Below, in pieces: positions 1 through 11,225 of a stretch of DNA of 64,000 nt; the stretch's first letter is position 1, and each line of letters begins with the position of its first letter. Source of the stretch: Diphasiastrum complanatum. Taxonomy: Eukaryota > Streptophyta > Lycopodiopsida > Lycopodiales > Lycopodiaceae. The notes under the pieces are model-generated. The model was not told the origin of the DNA. It saw only the letters and a list, made by a program, of their open reading frames with translations, and did no database searches. The translations under genes and the position numbers were made by a program. The stretch spans positions 61,788,640-61,852,639 of the forward strand of contig CM055097.1 of assembly GCA_029204225.1 (NCBI GenBank). The letters are read 5' to 3'.

Positions 1-1546
1 CACATAAAGAGTTCTTCTTAGTTAACTAGGTTGCCAACAACCTATTTGTGCTAATAAGTGTTCTATTAGCAGCAGCTAACTAACCCCTTTGCTAACTGCA
101 ATATGTGGGGGCTTACCCTAATTTAATTAACAAGAGATATGAGTTAAGATTAGGATGTCTTCACACACAAGCGGGGCAAGCCCAATACAAAAAATGGACT
201 TACCTCTCACAACTAGCCCCCACATTAGCAATAATTTTCACATAGATAGGAACTTTAAGTGGCCTCAATTTGAATTTGGATAATATGGAAACAAATCTGG
301 TTGCATTAGGAACCTTGGTCCCACCACTTAATGGGAACTAAAAAGTGAACATATTGCAGGACCTCCCACCTCATGTCAGCATTATTTTTGTCACTTAAGA
401 TGTCGCCTAGGAGCAATTAGCACCTTGTGTTCATGGGAGGGAGGTCACAACCAATGGGATGAGACTATTTGGGCCGTATCCCACTTAGCTCCCTCCTATT
501 TAAGGACGGATTTAGACTAGCGGCAAGTCCCTTTGCCTAGCCCTTTCACTTGCCGCCCATTTTTTGAATTTTGGTAAGTGAGTTGACGTGCCCTTTCAAA
601 CTTGGCTGGCAAGTGCTAAATGTAGGGCTGCAATTTGATTGGCCAATTTGAATGTCTAACATCCCATTAGTCAATTTTTGTTAAGTTGCTCATAACAAGT
701 CAACATGCCATGCAATGTCCCTAGGCCCACAAATGTGCTTGAGTTGTCCCTACGTGGCAAGGGCCCATGCCACCTCATCTACCACATGGTGGCAACTCAA
801 GGTAAGTGAAAGGGTCGGAAACCCATGTTTCCTCCCTGGACCAATGAGAGAACTTCATTTTAAATTTGGAACTTTCCAAAACAATCTAGTTTGAAACCAC
901 TCTAAGAACACCCTTACAAGACAACATTTTTCACGTAAAGTATCGTATTGGCATTTTACTTCATATATTTGAAGTGGAACGTGAAAGATCACGTTGGCAT
1001 GTTACTTCATATGTTTGGAGTGAAACATGAGGTATTGTGCTGGCATTTTACTTCGTATGCTTACAATGGATCATATTATGCAAAGAACTTCATGCTTTTG
1101 AAATTTATGATTTAAGCTTTGTGCATGAGATGTTTTATGACAAAGGATCGTACAATGAAATCTGAAGTAGATTATTGTTTGTGAAAGGGACATGCACGAT
1201 ATTATGAAATGTTAAGAGTCCAGAAAACTATTTATAGCTCACAAGATGTTCACAAAAAATTTGGGACAAGACATTATACTTCGTAAAAAAATTAAAATCT
1301 ATGGGCCATATAAATACTTTCAGCTGTGATGTAAAATGCCAGAACAAAATTTCATGCTCGAGAAGAGTGCTATAATCACCTTTGCACTCGATAAAATGAT
1401 CGTAACATTAATGACACAACCTTCACTTCTCTTCATAATTAATATATAATTTTAAGATAGTTGAATTCAATGTAAATATCACAAAAAAAAGACCATTCCC
1501 CATAGAAAAAAGGTCAAGATGAGTAGCACAACCTCACCTCTTGATC
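1..1546. other. Non-coding AT-rich stretch
   Basis: I see no credible coding exon or RNA gene here. The only internal structure recognised is the 46-bp minisatellite at 949-1086, listed separately. The rest looks like decayed intergenic DNA. Confidence 0.5.
949..1086. repeat. 46-bp minisatellite, three units
   Basis: The phrase TGGCATTTTACTTC or a close variant starts at 949, 995 and 1041, an exact 46-bp period. Each unit then runs through a diverged ACTTCATAT...GAAGTGGAAC segment. The third unit is the most diverged. Confidence 0.75.
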
Positions 1547-1554
1547 GTTCCTAT

Positions 1555-2109
1555 CAGTGTTGGTGGGCGGGTATATAGGTGCCGGGGTGGTATCAGCAAT
1601 GGTATCAACAATGGTATCATAGAACATACCCGCCCGGTATATGATTTTGTGATACTACGGTCGATACCCGACCCGGGCTAGTTTTAGCCCATCAATGCAC
1701 ATATTGATACCCGGATTAGGGGCAAAAAAATTGAATTTAACATGGTATCAATATAGTATCCATTTTTAATTAGTTTTCAAAATTTACATATGTGATAAAT
1801 ATTATTCATGGTGTTTTAAAGACATTGGTGGGCACCAACACAGTATTGGCCTTTAGAATCATATGCATTTTACATTTAAAAAGTTCATGATTTTCATTAA
1901 ATACATACTATCCTTTATAAAATGACTAATTTTTAAAAAGAATTATATACTCATACCCGGGTTTATACTCGGTTGGTTATCACCCCTGCAATACCCAGGC
2001 CGGTCATACCAGCCACCAATTTACAAACATGTTAATACTGCTGCTCGACTAGTATCAAAATTTTTAAAAAAGTATAATACTAGGACCCGACTAAACCCAC
2101 CCAATACTG
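1555..2109. mobile_element. Non-autonomous hAT-like element, 555 bp
   Basis: The element begins CAGTGTTGG and ends CCAATACTG, which are near-perfect terminal inverted repeats. It is flanked by GTTCCTAT (1547-1554) and GTTCCTAC (2110-2117), an 8-bp target duplication with one mismatch. An 8-bp duplication and CA-starting termini are the hAT superfamily pattern. There is no coding sequence. The interior is rich in GGTATC and TACCCG words in both orientations. Confidence 0.72.
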
Positions 2110-2254
2110 GTTCCTACCACAAAATGCCAAGTGCTTCGATTTTCTTTGTATTCTAAAGGTGCCTCTAGAAGCACTATGTTCAAGTAAATTTGGAACCAAA
2201 ATTTTTTGTGAGCATTTTTGTCGATGAAATGTGCATGTGGACCAATGATGGGCT

Positions 2255-2306
2255 GCCACACAACAACATGCACATTTTGCACGTATTGTGCATGTTGCTG
2301 TGTGGC
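2255..2306. repeat. Short hairpin, 20-bp arms
   Basis: Arms 2255-2274 and 2287-2306 are reverse complements with one mismatch, separated by 12 bases. The surrounding sequence is A-rich and non-coding. Confidence 0.6.
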
Positions 2307-2623
2307 AACATGTCTATCCAGATTGCACGTTCCTTAAAAAAAAAAACAAAAGATTTTTGTGTTGAAAACAAGAAAAGTAAAAAATTTAAAAAATACGAAT
2401 TAAAAAAAAGAAAGCGCGGAACAAAAACTCGAAAATAAAAGTCGCAAAGAAGTAATAAGAACAAAAAGATTGAAAAAAGGGCAAAACAGAAATCTCGGAT
2501 TAGAAAATCTAAAAAAAAAACCCTAAAAAATTGTAAAACAATAACCTCAAAAAAATACCCCAAAAAAATCTGAGCACTTGGCATTAGTGTACTAGGGCCC
2601 GGTGGACCCCCCCACCCCCATGA

Positions 2624-3600
2624 TTGCACGATTCAAACGTCTCCAATAAAAGAAAAATGCAAATCCTTCATCTGCTTCTTTCGCAAGCTTGCCTGCTCTG
2701 CTGTCTGTATGGATGGCAAATGCCACTGCCCTCGCCTCTCCTCCTCTTCCTCGCCTCTGCGCCACTCACCCCCTCGCGTGCTTTCCCTCCTCCGTCTCAA
2801 TCTCAGGTAAAGCTCATTCAATACAAGCCGGATTCTTGTTCTAGAATACAGAATTTTATATGCTCTGCAATGCAATGCATTGCTGATGAGAATTGAAATA
2901 GCTCTGGAAGTTTACTGGGATTTTTCCATGCTGTTGGTGGCTCGTTTCTTTTTCACTGAAAAGAGAAATGCTACCATCATCCGATCGGTCTAACCGGCTT
3001 TTGCTAGCTCTTGTCATAATTTGCCTTTTTTGTTCACTCAAGTCCGCAGGCTTATTTTGGTTTTAGGAAGTTGTTTTGTGCCCTCCCAATTGTTATGATC
3101 TTGAAATAATGATTCTTAGAGTCAATTCATCGAATCCTTATCCTTCGTGCTCTTTCTTATCTTCTGGCCAGATTCTGCAGGAAGGCTTATCCTTTTCGCC
3201 TATTTTCTGATCCTGCCATATATTAATATCCATCTATAAATCAACATCTGCTTTACTGGTTACATTCGAATGCTCTTCATTCAGTCATTAAGATAATGAT
3301 TTCCATCATACAGTCGAAGAATGACTTGCCCCTCTTTGACTTCTCATTAAATATATGTTTGCTTTGTGCAGAAAGAATGTGTGACGATGCATGTTCTTGG
3401 AGGAAGACTCAGGTCAGTTTATGTAGATCCGAGAGGAGTTTCAGACGTACCTTTGCTACACAACACTGGCATGTTCTTCATAGTTTGCATGCTGAAGATG
3501 ATTGGTTGGAGCGAAATATTGCACTCAATGTAAAGGATGAGTCCAACAGTTTGCTTGGCATGATTTTTGGGAAGGCAGCAGAAGCATTTCTCAGAACTCA
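2624..3600 (+). CDS. Possible 5' exons of unrecognised gene A
   Basis: A pyrimidine-rich leader (2690-2800) ends in a good donor, CTCAG|GTAAAG, at 2805/2806. A matching acceptor, TGTGCAG, precedes 3371. The second exon holds an ATG at 3378 and stays open to a donor at ACTCAG|GTATTC (exon end 3600). It would encode about 75 residues, including the phrase DDWLERNIALNVKDESNSLL. A second frame is also open across the first half of this exon, so the reading frame is not certain. The product is not recognised. It is linked to the exons at 18-29 kb only by strand and by the absence of any other gene between them. Confidence 0.35.
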
Positions 3601-4239
3601 GGTATTCACGTAAACTGGATCTCTTCTTTGGCTGTTGTGAGTGACATCTTTATTGCCATAATATCCTGCATTTTCTACTTAGTAGAATATTTGTCTCAAA
3701 GAGAATAAGGGAGTTTTTCAAGTGGGTAATTTCATCGAGGGAAGACAGCGAGTTTTGAAGAAAATTACTGAAAGCAAAGAGTAGATCAAATGTATGAGAA
3801 CCTTTACTCCCAGTATGAATAAAATTAAGGATGCTAATTGAACATGCTAATGTGTACTATTGAATGTAAGATCATGTATGATGAAAGAACTTATCAAAGG
3901 TGGTTGTCCATGAAGTAAAATTGCCTTTGGTGCACTATAGACCCCTTGTGTTTTGTTCTGTACATATGGAATGAAATGCGTTTCTAGATGTATGAAACGC
4001 CACTCAAAACAAAATGTAGACTTTTTTATGTTTGTGCTTTGAAATCCATTGGTGCACTTATCAACATCTGTCATCGACATTAGGCTTTAGCATAAATCTC
4101 ATCTATCATTAGATCATACAGTAGACTACATAGTAGATATTGTTCAAACTTCAAAGCAACCAAGAGAGTTGAGACAAGTACTTATTAATGCTTCGGTTTA
4201 TACTGGGCCAGTTCCGAGTGTCCTCACACCAGTTGGCGA
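3601..4239. other. Non-coding stretch, possible intron of gene A
   Basis: No exon, RNA gene or transposon domain was recognised here. Codon-like reading is broken in all frames. Confidence 0.4.
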
Positions 4240-4794
4240 TTGAGACTGGACGCTTCCAGGGTACCCCACGAGAGGAGTGGCTTTGTCAGTTATGTTCATT
4301 ATCTATGGTCGAGTCAGAGGAGCATCCTATTCACATGTCCAGTTTACTATGAGATCAGAGGGCGCTATCATTGCCTTTTTCGTCAGACACCAGTTACATT
4401 ACGGTCCCTCATCTCATATGAGGACCCCCGATGTGTGGCACTTATGATACATGAGATGTCACTCCTACGTCAGGACCTATGTCAGACAACTCAGCATACC
4501 TATCTAGACACACAGTCTCAAATTACATCCTTCCTCTCTCGCAGGAGATCACGTCCTGATGCAGACATGACTGACAACGATTGCGACGACATTCCCAAAC
4601 CTAGGATGCAGAGACGACGCACCGCCCAGCCTCAAGGGGCCACGAGAGTTACACGCCACACTAGACCTCCTACACAGAGATGCACTATACATGCTCCTGT
4701 TCACAGGCGATGTCAGCAGGCTCTTGCGCTTCCTCATGCTATAGCTCGCATTACATCCTTCTACAGCGCCAGCACAGACTTGACATCTTGACAT
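4240..4794 (+). CDS. Uncertain ORF, 183 codons
   Basis: This is an open frame rich in Arg, Thr, His and Ser, with no motif I recognise. It ends shortly before a LINE 3' end, but it carries no reverse-transcriptase or Cys-His signature, so I do not assign it to that element. It may be part of an old transposon protein or a chance ORF in GC-richer DNA. Confidence 0.2.
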
Positions 4795-4872
4795 GGATAC
4801 ATTTGACTACCATGCACAAACATTCTCATTTATGTAGTTATCTTAACTTGCAATAGATGTTTTTCTTTATTA

Positions 4873-5000
4873 CAGTTTTGGAATCGTTTTAATACGCTCC
4901 ACGGTTTCCACACACTTGACATGTACTTCATTAGTCTTATATGCCTTTTGGCATGGAAAAGACATTAAAGCTTTCTTTCTTTCTCTCTCTCTCTCTCTAG
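4873..5000 (+). mobile_element. LINE 3' end with hairpin and (CT)n tail
   Basis: The block 4873-4976 matches, in the opposite orientation, the 3' region of the LINE at 13.7-15.6 kb. Shared phrases are an ATACGCTCC-like word and CTTATATGCC TTTTGGCATGGAAAAG, where ATGCC and GGCAT can pair. It runs straight into a CTTT/CT tail ending at 5000. No reverse-transcriptase sequence precedes it, so this is a 5'-truncated insertion. Confidence 0.6.
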
Positions 5001-5938
5001 GGCCCTATAAAAGTCTATTATTGCTACTATATTCCTTTCTCCACATGCACGTCTATAAGCCTTGCCTTTTCTCAAACTATGTGACCAACACCCACATCAA
5101 AGCATGTCCTAGCACCCACATCAAAGCATGTCATTGCATCCAATAGTGTGTCAAGCTCTGCCCATCTCTCAACAGTCAGGCTCAAGCCTCATATGAATCT
5201 ATCATCTGATATCTATCATTAGCTATGCACATATTCCTAGTCTCTAGAGCGCATGGCACATGCTCTTAGTCCCTATCTCATGAGTCATAACTGCCTGGAC
5301 CTCGTCGCCCTCGAGAGTCTCTTGTACAACGAGAGCCTCTTACCCCTCGTGATCATCACTCTCCTTATCCAAGTCAGAGGACTCTGTATCACCCTCCTCT
5401 GTGTAACTGCTTGGACTCTCCGGGTCTCCCCTAAATCATCATCACTAGGCTCCTCAACTTCAATTGCACGAGACCGTCGAGGACTAGAGCCTGAAGCCCC
5501 TCCCTGCTGCGTCTTGATCCTACGTGAAGCTCCTCGAGTGGCAGGTCCTGCACAATCCACATAGGGAATTGGAATTAGGATTGATAATTTACAACTTAGA
5601 ATAGTTTCAAATTTCAATAACATCTAGACTCGTGCGACGTCAATAACTAATTTGTAAGTTGTAAGTTTGTAACCTACTAACCTGCAAATAGGAGAGCATC
5701 ATCATAGAGGAATCTATAAACGTCCTCCTCTTGAGATACGATTGGCAATTCTGGAACCTTTGTGATATCAACCTCATCAGGATTGGCTTGCACAAATTAC
5801 ATCATGAATCACGATCCACAATTCACATGACACATCACAAATCACGATTCCCGATTTTCTAATTTCGATTAAGCACATGCCACAAATCGCGATTCACAAT
5901 TCACAACTCACAACTCACAACTCACAACTCACAATCAA
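5001..5938. other. Non-coding stretch with short tandem repeats
   Basis: No convincing gene is present. ORFs on both strands at 5253-5623 overlap each other and carry no recognised motif. The stretch 5790-5935 is made of degenerate CACGATTC/CACAATTC words ending in four copies of ACAACTC. Confidence 0.4.
5909..5935. repeat. 7-bp tandem repeat ACAACTC
   Basis: Four adjacent copies of ACAACTC lie at the end of a longer degenerate array of CACAATTC-like words. Confidence 0.75.
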
Positions 5939-5946
5939 GTTTAAAC

Positions 5947-6871
5947 CATAGATGCGTTGCGTTCTAGAACGCTGCATTCCGGGATCTAGGAGCGTTTCGG
6001 ATCGGAACGTTGCAATTTTTTTTTTGTTTTTTTAAACAGTGTGTTGGGGTGGAAAAAGCAACATTTAAGGATGTACAAAAAATTCCAAAAATGCACTTTT
6101 AAGTCCTTCATTGTTCACCATCACCTTTAGGCTTGAACAGAGTATTCTAGATAATGTTGAAGGACCGAAAGTTTTATGCCTTAATTTGTCAGGAAACATG
6201 TGAATAGTGGTACTCAATGAACTAAAAAATCCAAGAATCAGTGAGTGTTTCACAAGTCGCAAGGTTCAATTGCATCACGTCTAGCACCAATGAAACTTAA
6301 AAGTCACTCAGAAAATATTGCCTATCTCAAAGATAGCATTGGGAACACCAAATCTGGCTGAGAATTCAATTCTTGTAAGTTGCTAAAGTGAGTCACTGTG
6401 GAGATGTGCATATGAACAAACGACCTGCTATAGTCATAGTCACGTTTCGGAACTAATGTTCATCTCTTCTAGGATAATTTATAAACTAGTGAATGATGAC
6501 ATTGCCAACATATTACATATTTTATTTTTTAAATGTGACAAATCTAGTGTGTAGTTGATGAAAATATTCTACTTTGTATCAAAATAATAGTTCAGACAAG
6601 CATCATGAAACTTCTTTCAAGCATCTACTTCAACAATCACACACCTTTATGTCCAGCAGTTAAAATATGTAACATATTCTAAACTGTCTAAATTTTAATG
6701 ATTAATATGGTAAAAGAACATGGACATAGTTCACAGAGCAGCCCCATAATTATAAGAGGGGACCATGCAAGAAGTCAAGGTTTTTCTTTTAGGGTTCCGA
6801 CGTTCCGGAACGCTAAGTTTGGCTCGTTCCAGAACCCTATACCTTCGGAACGACGTTCCAATGTAACTTAG
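5947..6871. mobile_element. Non-autonomous hAT-like element, 925 bp
   Basis: Identical 8-bp flanks GTTTAAAC lie at 5939-5946 and 6872-6879. The element starts CATAGATGCGTTGCG, and its other end read from outside is CTAAGTTACATTGG, an imperfect inverted match. Both ends contain subterminal words around GTTCCGGAACG and GGAACG. No transposase is present. A fragment with a similar end lies at 19441-19515. Confidence 0.65.
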
Positions 6872-6879
6872 GTTTAAAC

Positions 6880-7098
6880 CATAGTTGCACTCTATTTCTA
6901 GAAACGCATTTAGAAACGCATTTATGAACCGCGTTTCTAGATTTTAGGAGTGTTTCTCATAAACGTTTTAATTTTTTTTTTTTTGGTTTTTTTGTGGGCA
7001 ATATGGGTATTAGATTACAGCTCTAATTAAGGGTAGTACATTTATATAGGTTGCCGAATGTTTTGGGTACAGGATGGTCCAGTTCAGGTGCATTAATT
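6880..7098. mobile_element. One arm of a CATAGTTGCAC-ended hAT-like element
   Basis: The arm starts CATAGTTGCACTC directly after the GTTTAAAC duplication of the preceding element. Its inner half (6996-7098) is a diverged reverse complement of 8048-8150, the right arm of the element ending at 8271. No right end of its own was found, so it is either truncated or the left half of a composite reaching 8271. Confidence 0.5.
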
Positions 7099-7547
7099 CC
7101 TACTGGATTTAGGGTTCAACAAAACCTTGACTGTAGCTAGACCTATTCAAGTTTAGGTCACCAACTGAAAGCAAACAAAACTAACAAGAAAGATGAGTCC
7201 CCCAAATTTATGGAGTCTACCCAGAGAGTCTCACATCGTCGGTTCCATTTGCAAAGCACGGACAATACGATAAGAGATCACTTTAGGACCATCAACACCC
7301 AAGGTAGGTGCACAATACATATAGAAAGTCGCATCCACATGAATTGTGGAACATTTCAAACACATACCAATTTGTTATGGCTTTGTGCAGGTGAAGGGAA
7401 GACTAGGTGCCTAGGTTCCCAAACTGACATTGTCAAAGGAAATTTGATGACCCGTGAAGTCAATGCACTAGAAAGCTATAATTCATCACTAATTTCCTAC
7501 TAAATTGGTTCCTTCTATGAGTTATCTGCATCAATATGTGAATGTAC

Positions 7548-8271
7548 CATAGTTGCACAGAATCGCATTTCTGGGAGGAGACGTTTCGGAAACCGCGTTT
7601 CTCCTCCCAGAATCGCCTAAAAAAGATTTTTTTTTTTTTTGGGAAAAATAGCTTATGGCTGAAATTTTTTTAGGGGATCAATGGTCAAACGAGCGTTTTG
7701 CCACTCAGAAGTGCAGTAGATGGGGCACAAACAGATCTTATTTTCAATAGCTATTTGGTTGTTATTTGCTCTGGTTTTCAATAAAGGCTCAGAAGGTTCG
7801 GGGGGCGGTACCCCCTCGAGAAACAGGGGGTCCGGGGGGCGGTACCCCGCTGGGGGGTTTGGGGGGCAACGCCCCCCAACGGCAGGGTCCGGGGGCTGCC
7901 AGTAGACCCCGGTGCCGACGGTAAGGCCTCTTCATGACTCGACCTTCCACTCCCTGAGCGAAAACACACTTACTGGGACCAATTGTGATCGTAACAGACA
8001 TGCTAGAGGTTAGTTTTGAATTTTTATCCTTGACAGAACCCAACATGGATTAATGCACCTGAACTGGACCATCCTGCACCCGAAACAGTCGGCAAATTAC
8101 ACAGTAATTATGCTCTTAATTAGAGCTTTCATCTGATACCCATATTGCCCAAAAAAAAAAACCCAAAAAAAAAATTTAAAAAAAAATGTTTCTGGAATTT
8201 TTTCAAAAATTTCCGAAATGTGTTTTTGAACGCGATTCTGAAACGCGTTTCAGAAACGCAGTGCAACTATG
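7548..8271. mobile_element. Non-autonomous hAT-like element, 724 bp
   Basis: The terminal inverted repeat CATAGTTGCAC lies at 7548 and, inverted, ends at 8271. The flanks are GAATGTAC (7540-7547) and GAATGCAC (8272-8279), an 8-bp duplication with one transition. Subterminal words AAACGCGTTTC and GAATCGC recur at both ends. The middle (7796-7925) is a very GC-rich block with two copies of GGGGGGCGGTACCCC. ORFs across that block are artefacts of its composition. Confidence 0.68.
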
Positions 8272-8619
8272 GAATGCACTAAGTACTTCATAGTCCAATC
8301 ATTGTGAGAACTCTAAAAGGTCAACATGAAATTATTTCAGACATGAATGTTGCACTTAGCTAACTACTCTGTCATACCCACTTCCGCACATTTCTGGTTT
8401 TCAGTGGATTTTTGCTCCACGACCTATGCTACAGGGCATGATACCTCGGGCCTCTGGTGGAGTTGCGTTTGTACAGGTCAGTGTATACTCCTTCTATTCG
8501 GTTGGTGTCTCAGGATACTTATGGCCAGTACTTGTGGCTTCAAATTACTGCATCCTTCTTGGGGATGGACCAGGACTTGTTTGTTGTAGTGTGCTACTTT
8601 GCTCCCCACACTTTGCATT

Positions 8620-9240
8620 ATGGCCTTGGGTGGACGACACCGAAGAGATGCCTACAACCACATGCAAAGAACTTCGAGAGTGGAAGGAGAAGAACGACAA
8701 AGTAGTAGCTGTCATCTTCTCTTCCATCGAAGACAACATCAGCCTCGACTTTGCATCAATCTCCAACGCTAGAGAGATGTGGGACACACTTATCAGCAGA
8801 TTTCAGACCAAATCACGCAATCAGATAATGCATCTAGAAGATCAGCTTACCTATCTGAGATGGGATGGCAGAGATCTTACGAGCTTCATCAGAAAGATGA
8901 GGAACCTGTTCCTGTTGTTACACAATGTCGGAATAGACCACACAGTCTCACAAGAGAAGCAGCTTAGTTATTTGCTACGTTCTCTACCAAGATCTTTTCA
9001 GACTACCCGGACCCTACTGGCTAAAGATCCCGCTATGACCTTCGACAAAGCAGTCATTGACATCAAGGAAGAAGTTGAAGCTAGAGAGCACTATGACGAC
9101 AAGAATGAATCTGATCAGGCTCTCTACAACAATAGAGACCATTCGAAGAAGAAGACTTACCCTAAGAGGGAGTCGACAAGAAGGCAGGACCGAAGTCGGC
9201 CGAAAGAGGGAGATCAAGAAAGAAGATGGAAAGGAAGCAA
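8620..9240 (+). pseudogene. Ty1/Copia gag fragment
   Basis: About 205 residues read as a Copia-type gag (UBN2 / gag-polypeptide family). The pattern VVAVIFSSIEDNI, then MWDTLISRFQ, QLTYLRW and LLRSLPRSFQ follows the family's order. It ends in a Lys/Arg-rich tail where a zinc knuckle would be expected. There is no protease, integrase or reverse transcriptase downstream. The reading is cut off by the LINE on the opposite strand at about 9260. The ORF extends upstream to 8426, but that part does not look like gag. Confidence 0.75.
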
Positions 9241-9259
9241 CATCTCGATAGCCAGGTGG

Positions 9260-10670
9260 TGTGATGATACTCTGAGCTGACCCAATGTGAATCAGAGACT
9301 GTGTGATAATCCTGAGGTCAGATATCGAGGTAGGGCTGGAAGTCCAGTGGTGTCCTGCTCCAAGAAATGAACCCGGTAGTAGTCGGGGTTAACCCCCAAC
9401 TGACATCTCCAAGTACGATCAAGGTAGGCTCTATATAGAAACCGTCGGATATACTGGTGTGTACCCGAGGGGAGATATGTGATAGCGATACCAAATGAAT
9501 CCATGAGGAAGTGTGACGCTTGAGAGAACCATGACAACCGGTACCCCTGAGCCTGGAGATGGTGGGAGGACGTAAGGGAAATCCGTGTATATCTCTACTT
9601 TGTATCTGGAAATGCCTGAACTCTCTGGATGTAGGTGATAAGCTGGAAGGCTGCATCTATCTGGATAGGAGGAGTGGCAAACTCAGCAAGGATGATCTCA
9701 CGTGGAACAGAAGGCTTCGCCCGAATCATGCGAGCTAACATGGTGGTCTGCAGACATGAAATGCTGGCCCAATGTGAAGAGGAGAGTCCTGTACACCATA
9801 CCTCTGCTGCATACAAGGCTGAAGGGGTGACAAGAGTGTAAAAAAGTCTACACTTACTCGGAGCATCACGAATAGACTTACGAAATAGAACCTCTTTAAC
9901 TGAACAAGGGAAGAGTGACCTGTCCCAAGTCGAGTAGTAGCCGCCTGTCTCATACTGAACGTAGGACCAATGAAGAGTACACCCAGGTAAGTGTAAGAAG
10001 AGACCACGTCTAGAGGATGTCCGTCAAAAGTAAGCTCCTGACACTGCATGAAAGCTCGAGAAGTGTTGAAGACCATAACTTTGGTTTTCGCCATGTTCAC
10101 CCCTAGGCCCCAACGGGCACAGAAAGTATATAAGCAATCCAACTGTCTCTGTAATCCCTCTCTGGTATGAGATACTAGTACCACATCATCCGCATAGAGG
10201 AGAATAGCAATCAGAATGCTACCAAGTCTACAAGCGGCACTGAGAAATGACCCTCTCCATCTCATCAATATATAGTCCAAAAAGAACTGGTGAAAGAGAG
10301 CATCCCTGCTTCACCTCAATAGTACTCCAAATATGCTCAGAAGTACCGCTGCTATGGACGAAAACAGCCCATAACTCTCTCATAGAGAGCCATGACAGCC
10401 AGAGTGACATCCGTCGAGAAGCCTAGATCATGAAGTCTCTGAATGAGCAAGGAGCGTGGGACAGAATCGAAGGCTTTCCTGAAGTCTACAAAACAACAGT
10501 AAACCTTTTCCTTCTTGTACTTAGCTTCCTCGATAAGAGCTCTGAGGGTGAAGATATGATCGGAGGTGGAGTAGTGAGCTCAGAATCCTGCCTGTCCCAG
10601 TGCATGCAATCTCCTGGACTCTGCCTCTGTGCTAACAACATTTTAAAGATGAGATTGCACCCCTAGAAGC
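9260..10670 (-). pseudogene. LINE reverse transcriptase, frameshifted copy 1
   Basis: Read on the minus strand, the domain order is canonical for a non-LTR retrotransposon. A finger segment STSDHIFTLRALIEEAKY is followed by FVDFRKAFDSVPR (about 10490-10450), then QGCSLSPVLFGLYIDE (about 10330-10290), then the catalytic YADDVVLV (around 10196-10175). Next come GLGVNMAKTKVMVF and a thumb/C-terminal region ending SHSLIHIGSAQ near 9265. The frame changes several times and there are stops near 10390, so it is not functional. No 3' untranslated region or tail is present on the left side, where it abuts a Copia gag fragment. Confidence 0.87.
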
Positions 10671-11028
10671 AGAGAATCATGAGAAGCCAGTTGCTCTCTG
10701 TGAATGTTAAGGTATTCAAATAGACGGAGTTGATCATCCCGAAGAAGTTTGACCAAGGCATATGGAGGGAAAGAAACAGGTGCTTTTGGAGTGTCTGGAG
10801 TCGAGGGAATAGCTACAGTAGTTTCACTATTATCAAGAATAGGGTTTGATGGGGGGATAGGAACTGCAACAGGCATAGAAGGAGAAGGGGTAGGCGGATC
10901 TGGCTGTAAGGAAGATGCTGAAGCCATGTTGGAAACGGAGGATGGGTCAGGAGTAGAGGCAATGGCTCCTTTGCGACGTGGCATATCTTATTGCGATGGA
11001 GGAGGGCGCTCAAACCTGCAGAAGTACA
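10671..11028 (-). other. Proline/serine-rich ORF, minus strand
   Basis: An open minus-strand frame from 10984 starts MPRRKGAIASTPDPSS, is rich in Pro and Ser, and ends in a short Leu-rich stretch. It lies upstream of the LINE reverse transcriptase in the same orientation, so it may be the LINE's ORF1 region or an unrelated captured segment. No motif is recognised. Confidence 0.25.
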
Positions 11029-11029
11029 G

Positions 11030-11225
11030 ATCAGCAATAGCGAGGGCAAACCTGCAGCGGCAGGGCACCAATCGTGGACAATGATGGAGCAGTCGCGATG
11101 GGTGGCGATGGCGCAGATTCGTAGCAATGGGGTAGAGCAGCGATGGAGGGACAGATTAGAGTAGCGATGGAGGGCCAACAACTCAGGGTAGAGCAACGAT
11201 GGAGGCCCAGCAGGGCAGCGATGGT
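11030..11225. repeat. GCGATGGAGGG minisatellite, part 1
   Basis: GCGATGG-type words recur through this segment, with the phrase GCGATGGAGGGCCAACAAC near 11165. The same phrase reappears at about 13145-13205, beyond 1.9 kb of unrelated sequence. Confidence 0.55.

Noticed and set aside
3369-3531. Alternative frame of the 3.4-kb exon (MHVLGGRLRSVYVDPRG)
   Set aside because: It looks protein-like but stops at 3531 without a donor, whereas the other frame reaches a good donor at 3600.
5253-5623. Overlapping 103- and 112-codon ORFs on opposite strands
   Set aside because: They are mutually antisense and motif-free; no evidence favours either.
7720-8046. Gly/Pro-rich ORFs on both strands at 7.7-8.0 kb
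   Set aside because: They come from the GC-rich block of a non-autonomous element and have no start context or homology.
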